DNA of 33,063 bases from Elusimicrobiota bacterium (GTDB lineage: Bacteria > Elusimicrobiota > Elusimicrobia > UBA1565 > JACRDR01). Made by a program: the position numbers and the translations under genes. The notes beneath the pieces are model-generated. The model saw nothing but the letters and a program-made list of their open reading frames with translations, ran no database searches and had not been told where the DNA came from. Shown one piece after another: positions 27,002-33,063 of the stretch. The stretch's first letter is position 1. Every line of letters starts with the position of its first letter. The stretch lies in assembly GCA_016207565.1 (NCBI GenBank), contig JACQPK010000488.1:1-33063 (forward strand), given 5' to 3'.

Positions 27002-28195
27002 GTGAAGCTCTCCCCGCTGGCGGCGGCCGTCGCGGCCTGCGCCCTCGCCTTCCCGGTCTCGATCGCCGCCGGCAACATCGCCCTCGGCCTCCTGGGCGCC
27101 GCGCTCGCCCACCGGGCCCTCTCCGAGCACCGCCGGGTCTGGGCCGCGTGGCGGGCCGAGCCGGCGGTCTGGGTGCTCCTCGCCTACGCCGCGGCGGGGC
27201 TGGTCAGCGCAGGGCTCTGCGACAGTCCGGCCGAGGCGGCCCGCTCCGCCTGGAAGGACTGGCACCGGCCGCTGGCCCAGCTCCTCTTCGTCGGCGCGAT
27301 CTCGCTCGAGCCGGCCGCGCCCGTCTTCGAGGCCTTCGCCCTCTCCTTCGCGTCGCTGGCGCTGTGGGGCTGCTCCCAGTCGATCCTCCAATCCGGGAGC
27401 GGGGCGCTGACGCGAGCTCACGGGTTCGTCCATCCGGTCGTGTTCGGCGAGATGATGGCGCTGGCGGCCCTCGGCGGACTCTGCGTGACGCTGCGGCCGG
27501 GAGAGCGCCACGCCGGCAGCCCCGGGCGGACGTGGGGATTTACCGCGTTGGCCCTCCTGGCGCTCCTCCTGAGCCAAACGCGGATGGCGGTGCTGGCCGC
27601 CGCCGCCGGATTCGCGCTCGTGGCGGTCCTGGAGCCGAAGGCGAGGCGCTGGTCCCTCCCCGCGGGAGGGCTCTTCGTCGCGGTCGCGGCCCTCTGGGAG
27701 CTGACCGCGCCCGAGGGACGCGCGATCCGCTCCTTCCTGGGCTTCGGCGACAACCCCCGCGGCTTCGGCCGCGAGCGCTGGAGCCTGTGGGGAGCCGCCT
27801 GGCGGATGTTCCGCGACCACCCCGCCACGGGCGTCGGCCCCGGCGGGTACCGGCGGTTCTTCCCCGCCTACCACCCGGGCTCGCTCGACAACGAGGCCCA
27901 GTGGGGGTCCGCGCACAACCAGTACCTCCACGTCCTGGCCGAGCGGGGCGCCCTGGGCGCGACGGCGCTCGCCGCCCTCTACGGCACGCTCTGGGTCCGG
28001 GCCGTGTGGGTCGCCCGCCGGCGCTCGGACGCCCGGTCCCTGTGGGCCGCGTCGGCCGCGACCGCGCTGCTCCTCATGAGCCTCACCGAGACGGCCTTCC
28101 AAAGCGAGCAGTTCGCCTCCATCTTCCTCCTGGTCTGGGCCTGGGGCGTGGCCCCGCCCGGAGGCGTGGAACATCCGGAAAAAGCCGGTGTCTGA
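27002..28195 (+). CDS. O-antigen ligase / polymerase-like membrane protein
   Basis: A 397-residue protein with about ten to twelve membrane helices. The large periplasmic loop carries WSLWGAAWRMFRDHPATGVG and GSAHNQYLHVLAERGALG, the conserved block of the Wzy_C/WaaL family (Pfam PF04932). Members join O-antigen or other glycans to lipid A or polymerise them at the periplasmic face of the inner membrane; glycosylation of proteins is also known. No other lipopolysaccharide genes are nearby. The GTG at 27002 is supported by the extended -10 9 nt upstream. Confidence 0.88.
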   Translation: MKLSPLAAAVAACALAFPVSIAAGNIALGLLGAALAHRALSEHRRVWAAWRAEPAVWVLLAYAAAGLVSAGLCDSPAEAARSAWKDWHRPLAQLLFVGAISLEPAAPVFEAFALSFASLALWGCSQSILQSGSGALTRAHGFVHPVVFGEMMALAALGGLCVTLRPGERHAGSPGRTWGFTALALLALLLSQTRMAVLAAAAGFALVAVLEPKARRWSLPAGGLFVAVAALWELTAPEGRAIRSFLGFGDNPRGFGRERWSLWGAAWRMFRDHPATGVGPGGYRRFFPAYHPGSLDNEAQWGSAHNQYLHVLAERGALGATALAALYGTLWVRAVWVARRRSDARSLWAASAATALLLMSLTETAFQSEQFASIFLLVWAWGVAPPGGVEHPEKAGV

Positions 28196-28199
28196 AGGC

Positions 28200-28228
28200 T
28201 TGCGTTCGTAACAGCCCCCTGTTAACGT
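28200..28228 (+). promoter_or_regulatory. Promoter with palindromic operator-like site
   Basis: TTGCGT (28200-28205), a 17-nt spacer and TG-T-TAACGT (28220-28228) form a plausible promoter. The perfect 16-bp palindrome TAACAG-CCCC-CTGTTA (28209-28224) lies in the spacer and reaches the -10. A wider GTAAC...GTTAC symmetry (28208-28231) surrounds it. The geometry suggests a repressor site; no regulator is identified. Shine-Dalgarno GGAGG follows before the ATG at 28255. Confidence 0.4.
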
Positions 28229-28254
28229 TACTGCCAGCGCCTGGAGGACACCCC

Positions 28255-29877
28255 ATGCCGAGATGGAAGACGGACGAGAAGTGGCTCAAGTCGCTGAAGC
28301 CGGTGGCCGGGATCGCCTCGACCGATTACGAGTACGCCGGCGACCGCAACGCCCTCAACGCGCTGCGCTCCCTCCCCGGGGCCAGTTGGATCTTCAAGAA
28401 GTGGCTCGAGTTCTGGCTCGAGTTCGACCGCATCCGCTATCTGGGCTCGGCGGTGAAGGTCTCCGATAAGCAGTTCCCCGAGGTCCACGCCCTCCATACG
28501 AAGGCGGCCGAGATCCTGGGCATCACCGCCCCGCCGCTGTTCATCATCGAGGCTCCCTACATCAACGCCTACACGCTGGGCACCGACGACGGGCGCTCCT
28601 TCGTCCTCGTGACCCGCGCGCTCCTGGACGTCGCGAGCGACCGGGAGCTCATGTTCATCATCGGCCACGAGCTTGGCCACGTGAAGTCGCAGCACGTGCT
28701 CTACGGGACGATGGCCATCTTCCTCGCGAACGCGGGGCTCTTCGCCGGCGCGGCCTTCCCGGGCATCCAGCTCCTCGCCTTGCCGATCCGCGTGGCCCTC
28801 AACGCCTGGTTCCGCCGCTCCGAGATCACCTGCGACCGCGCGGGCCTGATCTGCGCCCAGGACCTCGGCGCGGCGCAGAAGGCGCTCCTCCTCACGGGCT
28901 GCGGCTCACGCGAGCTGGCCGACCGCATCGACCTCGACGAGTTCGCCAAGCAAGGCGACGAGGCCTCGGCGAGCTACGGGAAGTGGGGCGAGCTCTGGAC
29001 GAGCCACCCCTACCTGCCGAAGCGCATCCGCGCGTGCGAGCTGTTCGCGCAGGGCCATTTCTACCTCCGGCAGGTCATGAAGGACAAGTCGAGCCGCTTC
29101 CTCGACAACCAGGACCTAGACCGCGCGGTCGGGGAGGTCTTGGGCGACGATCAGCCCGAGATCGAGAAGGTCGCAGAGAGCTCCGACGAGGACCGCCTCA
29201 AGGTCGCGCTCGCGCTCGCGGGGGCCTGGGCCGACGGCGACATGACCGGCCCCCGGCGCCGAGAGGTCGAGCGCCTTCTCGAGAGATCCGGCGGCTCGGC
29301 CGACGGCGCGCGAAGCCTCGAGGGCTTCCTCACGAAGCCGATCCCGAAGGCCAGGGTGCTGCGCGAGATCCGTCACTTCACCGGCCAGCGGCTGCGCGGC
29401 CTTCCGTACGCCTTCTCGATGTTCTTCGTCGACCCGAGGCGGGTCACCTTCTTGGAGGCCCGCTGGCTCGTGGAGCTCGGCGAGGCCTGCGGCCTGACCC
29501 GCGAGGAGGCCGAGGCCGTCGTGTACGACGCCTCCAAGCGCAAGGCGATCTTCAAGACGCGCTGCGGGACCGACATCTGCGCCCGCTGCGGCCGGCTCTT
29601 CAAGAGCACGGTCTCCGCCTGCCCCGCCTGCGAGGCCTCCGCCGCGGTGATCGACGAGCCGGACGGACGGAAGTTCAGGACGGTCGCGGAGCGCCTCGAG
29701 GGCGTGGGCGACGTCGCGAGCAAGGGCATCGCCGCCGCCGGCAGCGCCCTGTGGGGCCTCGCCCAGTCCGCCGCGAACGCGGCGGCCGCGCTCAGCCAGA
29801 AGGGTGAAGACGACGAGCCCCCGGCGGAGCCGCCCAAGAAGTCCCACCGGCCCCGGCGGAAGCCGCCCGGGGCCTAG
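28255..29877 (+). CDS. M48-type metallopeptidase fused to TerB-like region and zinc ribbon
   Basis: A 540-residue protein. Residues about 60-265 form an M48 (HtpX/Ste24-type) peptidase with zinc motif HELGH (138-142) and third ligand Glu190 in SEITCDRAG. A hydrophobic region at about 150-185 suggests membrane association. Residues about 311-425 contain a TerB-like helical region (LKVALALAGAWADGDM). A zinc ribbon follows (C442-x2-C445, C456-x2-C459), then a hydrophobic-alanine stretch and a basic tail. M48 enzymes degrade misfolded membrane proteins. This fusion resembles no named architecture I know. The ATG has a GGAGG 7 nt upstream. Confidence 0.85.
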   Translation: MPRWKTDEKWLKSLKPVAGIASTDYEYAGDRNALNALRSLPGASWIFKKWLEFWLEFDRIRYLGSAVKVSDKQFPEVHALHTKAAEILGITAPPLFIIEAPYINAYTLGTDDGRSFVLVTRALLDVASDRELMFIIGHELGHVKSQHVLYGTMAIFLANAGLFAGAAFPGIQLLALPIRVALNAWFRRSEITCDRAGLICAQDLGAAQKALLLTGCGSRELADRIDLDEFAKQGDEASASYGKWGELWTSHPYLPKRIRACELFAQGHFYLRQVMKDKSSRFLDNQDLDRAVGEVLGDDQPEIEKVAESSDEDRLKVALALAGAWADGDMTGPRRREVERLLERSGGSADGARSLEGFLTKPIPKARVLREIRHFTGQRLRGLPYAFSMFFVDPRRVTFLEARWLVELGEACGLTREEAEAVVYDASKRKAIFKTRCGTDICARCGRLFKSTVSACPACEASAAVIDEPDGRKFRTVAERLEGVGDVASKGIAAAGSALWGLAQSAANAAAALSQKGEDDEPPAEPPKKSHRPRRKPPGA

Positions 29878-29884
29878 GGCTCAT

Positions 29885-29935
29885 CTAGGCCGTCGGACCC
29901 GTGCCGCGGCGCGTACTACGCGCCACACTCGGGTG
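29885..29935 (+). other. Nested inverted repeats before the HD-GYP gene
   Basis: GGCGCGT-ACT-ACGCGCC (29908-29924) is a perfect 7-bp stem; an outer ACCCG...CGGGT pairs around it. There is no T-rich tail, so it is either a weak terminator for the M48 gene or a structured leader of the HD-GYP gene. No convincing -10 is visible in this 58-nt gap, so the HD-GYP gene may be co-transcribed with the M48 gene. Confidence 0.35.
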
Positions 29936-31342
29936 ATGGCATCCCGGCTCGCGCTCGCGCTGCTCTTGTCCGCCGCGCCCGTCCGGGCCGCCGTCATCGC
30001 GTCCCTCCCGGCCTCGAGCCTCGCCGCGCCCGTCGTGGGCCCCGCGGCGGGCGGCTGGGCGAGCGCTTTCGACGCCTTCGCGCAGTGGGGCAAGACGCCG
30101 GCGGGACGGTCGGTCATCGTCGCCGCCGATCCGGCCCTCGTCGCGCTCGTCGGCATCCACCCCGAGGCCCGCGCCATCGCGGTCGGCCCGCTCTCGGAGC
30201 GCCTGCCCGCCCAATGGGCGGGCCTGATCGCGGGAATCTCGGGGCTGCCCAAGGAGGAGCAGCTCGCGGCCGCCCAGGCCGTCTCCCAGGCCCGCTCCGA
30301 AGCCGCGCCGGAGGCCGAGCCGAAGGTCGTCATGGCCTGGGAGCTCGCCAAGGCGCGGGCCGTCGCGGCGGACATGGGGGAGTTCCGCGCCTTCACGGAG
30401 CAGCTCAAGGGGCTCGCGGTCTACGGGCCCCAGGCGCGCGCCGCCTACAAGGCCTCCAAACGCGTCTTCATCGAGCGGGCGATGCGCAACGCGCGGCGCG
30501 TCGCGCGCGAGCTCGAGCCGATCGACTGGGACTCCGGCCTCTACGGCTCGGCCCCGGCCGACGCCCCGTCGCAACCGCCGACCCTGGAGGCCGCCCGGCT
30601 CCTGTCCACGCGCGCGCTTCCCCCCGCCTCGTTCTACGACCCCGCGCACTGGCGCCCCGCCTCCGTGCCCGACCGGCGCTACGCGCGCCGGCTGGACGCG
30701 GCCTCCACGCTGCTCGGGATGGAGGACCGCCAGAACTCGCCCGAGCTCGCGCGCATCCATCAGGCCCGCATGCGCCTCCTCGACACGCTCCGCGCCAAGG
30801 ACGCCTCGGTCTACGCGCATCTCATGCGCGTCGGCCTGATGGCGGGCCTGATCGCCTGGCGAATGGGGTTCTCGATGGACTACGCGCAGCGGGTCGCCTG
30901 GGGAGCGCGCGCGCACGACATCGGCAAGCGCGACGACGAGATCCTGGCCGTGGTCAACAAGCCCGGCAGGCTCACGCCCGAGGAACGCAAGATCATGGAG
31001 CGCCACACGCTCGAAGGCGACCGCATCCTCCGCGAGGAGGCCGACCCGGAGCTCGACTCGCTCAGCCGCCGCGTCGGCCGCCGGGCGGCCGTCGCGCACC
31101 ACGAGACCCTGGACGGCCGGGGCTACCCCCACGGGCTCAAGGAAGGCGAGATCCCGATGGAGGCGCGCATCACGGCGGTCGTGGACTTCTTCGACGCGCT
31201 GATGGAGAACCGTCCCTACCGGCCGGGGATGACCGTCGAGAAGGCCCTGGCGATCATGGAGCCCAATCGGGACAAGTTCGATCCCTCCGTCTGGCGCGCC
31301 TTCCGCGAGGTCGTGGATCCCGCGCCGCCCGCTCCGCGCTGA
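29936..31342 (+). CDS. Exported HD-GYP domain protein
   Basis: A 468-residue protein with an N-terminal Sec-type signal (MASRLALALLLSAAPVRA, cleavage near 18). A 250-residue Ala-rich helical region of unknown function follows, then an HD-GYP domain at about 280-465: His295 in YAHLMRVG, HD at 327-328 (ARAHDIGKRD), His356, HHE at 388-390 and DGRGYP at 393-398, so it looks catalytically complete. HD-GYP proteins hydrolyse cyclic di-GMP, but this copy has a secretion signal while its substrate is cytoplasmic. It may act on another nucleotide, or the signal may be an anchor. The ATG at 29936 is preferred; GTG at 29933 is possible. Confidence 0.85.
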   Translation: MASRLALALLLSAAPVRAAVIASLPASSLAAPVVGPAAGGWASAFDAFAQWGKTPAGRSVIVAADPALVALVGIHPEARAIAVGPLSERLPAQWAGLIAGISGLPKEEQLAAAQAVSQARSEAAPEAEPKVVMAWELAKARAVAADMGEFRAFTEQLKGLAVYGPQARAAYKASKRVFIERAMRNARRVARELEPIDWDSGLYGSAPADAPSQPPTLEAARLLSTRALPPASFYDPAHWRPASVPDRRYARRLDAASTLLGMEDRQNSPELARIHQARMRLLDTLRAKDASVYAHLMRVGLMAGLIAWRMGFSMDYAQRVAWGARAHDIGKRDDEILAVVNKPGRLTPEERKIMERHTLEGDRILREEADPELDSLSRRVGRRAAVAHHETLDGRGYPHGLKEGEIPMEARITAVVDFFDALMENRPYRPGMTVEKALAIMEPNRDKFDPSVWRAFREVVDPAPPAPR

Positions 31343-31370
31343 CCCCTGGGCAAGCGCCCGGAGGTTTCGT

Positions 31371-33063
31371 ATGCTCGCGGGCATGCCGCGCCGCGCCGCC
31401 GCGGGGGTGGCCCTCCTTAGCTTCTCGGTCCTGCTGCTCGAGCTCGCGCTGACCCGGCTGTTCTCCGCGATCCTCTTCTACCACTTCGCCTTCCTCGCGA
31501 TCTCGATCGCGCTGCTGGGGCTCGGCGCCGGCGGGCTCTTCGCCCAGCTCGGCCGCGCGACGCTCGCCTCGCGGCCGCTCCCGCGGCTGGGAGGCGCCGC
31601 GGGAGCGGCGGGCGCCGTCCTCGTCGCGGCGATGCTGTGGGTGATCCTCCGTGTCCCCGTGACCCTTCAGGTCACGTGGGGCTCTTTCCTGCGCCTCTCG
31701 GTCATTTACCTCGCCGCCGCCGCGCCCTTCTTCCTCGCCGGCCTCGTCCTTTCGGTGGCGTTCGCTCGGGCCGGCGGGACGGTCCACCGGCTCTACGCCG
31801 CGGACCTCGCGGGCGGCGCCGCCGCCTGCCTCGCGGCGATCCCGCTGCTCGACGTCCTCGGGGCGCCGAACGTCGTCCTGCTGGCCGGCGCCGGGCTCGC
31901 CCTCTCGGCCGTCGCATGGTCGCAAGAGCCGGGGGGCCGCCGGCTCGGCCTCGCGCTCGCCGCCGCGTCCCTGGGGCTGATCGCCGCCAACGGGACCGGA
32001 GCGGTGTTCGATGTGGTCTACGCCAAGGGCCGCCGGGCGCCGCCGTCCGAGTTCAAGCGCTGGAACGCGCTGTCGCGCGTCGAGGTCGTCCGCTGGCCGG
32101 ACGGCGCGCGCGCGGCGATCATCGACGGCGACGCCGCGACCGGAATCATGAGCGCCGACCCGAGAGCCTTCTCGGGCAGCGCGCTGCAGCGCAAGATGAT
32201 GGTCGACGTCTCCGCCCTGCCGAACGCCCTCCGCCCGCGAGGCGAGATCGCGATCATCGGTCCCGGAGGAGGCGCGGAGGTGCTGCGAGCGGTCGGCGCC
32301 GGGAGCCCGCGCGTGGTCGGGATCGAGATCAATCCGCTCATCGCGACCACGGTGATGCGCGAGCGCTACGCCGAATATTCCCGGGGGCTCTACACGCTGC
32401 CGCAGGTCGACATCCACGTCGCCGACGGCCGGGCGTTCCTGCGCTCCTCGGGCCGGCGTTTCGACGTGATCCAGATGACGCTCGTCGACACGTGGGCCGC
32501 GACGTCGGCGGGCGCGTTCGCGTTGAGCGAGAACAACCTCTACACCGTCGAGGCCTTCCGGGAGTACCTCGAGCGCCTCGCCCCGGACGGGCTCCTCGCG
32601 GTGACGCGGTGGGAGTTCGAGCGCCCGCGCGAGGCGCTGCGCGTCGTCTCGGTGGCGCTCGAGGCGCTTCGGTCCGGCGGCGCCGCCGAGCCGTCGCGGC
32701 ACCTCGCGGTGGTCTCGCAGGGGCCGCTGAGCAACAGCGGCGTCGCGGTGACCGTGCTCGTGAAGCGGACGCCCTTCACGCCCGCCGATTCGGCGGGCGT
32801 GAAGGGCTTCCTCCGCGCCGCGGGCCGCGAGATCGCCGCGCTCGACTGGCGGCCCGGCCCGCCGCCCGGAGCGCCGGTCGCGCTCCATCTGCCCGGCGGC
32901 GTCGAGCGCCCCGCTCCCGGCTCCGAGCCTTTCGCCGCGCTCCTGACCGCGCGCGATCCCGAGTCGTTCGCCCGCGGCTACGAGTTCGACGTCTCCCCGG
33001 TCACCGACGACGCGCCGTTCTTCTTCTTCACGCTGAAGCTCGACCAGCTCGCCGACGCCGCGC
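31371..33063 (+). CDS. Polytopic membrane protein with spermidine synthase-like domain (truncated by window end)
   Basis: At least 564 residues, open to the window edge. About six membrane segments fill residues 15-205 (VALLSFSVLLLELALTRLF is typical for the family). A soluble spermidine-synthase-like domain follows, with AIIGPGGGAEVLRAV, VVGIEINPLI, VHVADGRAFL and SENNLYTVEAFREYLE. It shares its class with the protein at 21016 but differs in the number of helices and probably in substrate. The ATG at 31371 has GGAGG six bases upstream. A second ATG at 31383 sits 7 nt after a TATGCT, so a leaderless start there is possible. Confidence 0.85.
   Translation, partial: MLAGMPRRAAAGVALLSFSVLLLELALTRLFSAILFYHFAFLAISIALLGLGAGGLFAQLGRATLASRPLPRLGGAAGAAGAVLVAAMLWVILRVPVTLQVTWGSFLRLSVIYLAAAAPFFLAGLVLSVAFARAGGTVHRLYAADLAGGAAACLAAIPLLDVLGAPNVVLLAGAGLALSAVAWSQEPGGRRLGLALAAASLGLIAANGTGAVFDVVYAKGRRAPPSEFKRWNALSRVEVVRWPDGARAAIIDGDAATGIMSADPRAFSGSALQRKMMVDVSALPNALRPRGEIAIIGPGGGAEVLRAVGAGSPRVVGIEINPLIATTVMRERYAEYSRGLYTLPQVDIHVADGRAFLRSSGRRFDVIQMTLVDTWAATSAGAFALSENNLYTVEAFREYLERLAPDGLLAVTRWEFERPREALRVVSVALEALRSGGAAEPSRHLAVVSQGPLSNSGVAVTVLVKRTPFTPADSAGVKGFLRAAGREIAALDWRPGPPPGAPVALHLPGGVERPAPGSEPFAALLTARDPESFARGYEFDVSPVTDDAPFFFFTLKLDQLADAA

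Noticed and set aside
28209-28224. LexA-type SOS box
   Set aside because: The E. coli LexA box is CTGT-N8-ACAG; here the half-sites are in the opposite order (ACAG...CTGT), so only a generic operator is suggested.

Overview
The window is very GC-rich (about 70% by eye), densely packed and strongly GC3-biased. It reads as a chromosomal segment of an uncultured, diderm, free-living bacterium. Outer-membrane indicators are a signal-peptide beta-barrel candidate, lipoproteins and an O-antigen-ligase-like protein. The gene mix (exported HD-GYP protein, cysteine-knot lipoprotein, HEAT-repeat lipoprotein, HpnR-like radical SAM enzyme, two membrane-bound spermidine-synthase-like proteins) would suit a deep-branching environmental phylum such as Elusimicrobiota, but no marker here fixes the taxonomy. 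No rRNA, tRNA, CRISPR array, transposase, phage gene or replication origin was seen.

Layout. 1-121: short CT-rich direct repeat. 122-1272 (-): TrmJ-like RNA methyltransferase and a small membrane protein. 1298-3119 (+): two small zinc-ribbon proteins around an unknown protein, then a YdcF-like protein. 3103-4521 (-): oligoribonuclease and an alpha/beta hydrolase. 4537-4643 (-): a candidate small-RNA gene with a near-consensus promoter and an intrinsic terminator. 4650-5904 (-): three small proteins, two of them secreted. 5942-7326 (+): thiolase and a small protein. 7367-10893 (-): a CPxC-type protein, ArsM and an SF1 helicase. 10915-13885 (+): phospholipase-D-type synthase, SixA-type phosphatase and the beta-barrel candidate. 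13888-15875 (-): HpnR-like methylase and DUF420 protein. 15928-16764 (+): diguanylate cyclase. 16761-19716 (-): operon rsmD / Fe-S PD-(D/E)XK nuclease / HEAT lipoprotein. 19746-20975 (+): receiver-MBL fusion. 21016-25740 (-): four-gene operon cyclic-nucleotide-binding-like / aldehyde dehydrogenase / endonuclease IV / membrane spermidine-synthase-like. 25781-26928 (-): TM protein and triple-knottin lipoprotein. 27002 to the window end (+): O-antigen-ligase-like, M48 peptidase fusion, exported HD-GYP protein and a truncated membrane spermidine-synthase-like protein.

How it works together. Most genes are ordinary housekeeping or accessory functions (RNA modification and decay, DNA repair, lipid and envelope functions). 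Several touch cyclic-di-nucleotide turnover: GGDEF, HD-GYP and Orn.

The most striking feature is regulatory. At almost every operon start, a clear -10 hexamer (TATAAT, TATACT, TAGAAT and similar, often with an extended TGn) lies only 5-11 nt before the start codon, which predicts leaderless or nearly leaderless mRNAs. Internal genes are joined by 1-4 nt overlaps. Divergent gene pairs can share one near-palindromic -10 element, and two terminators run straight into the next promoter. A smaller set of genes keeps a normal Shine-Dalgarno leader.
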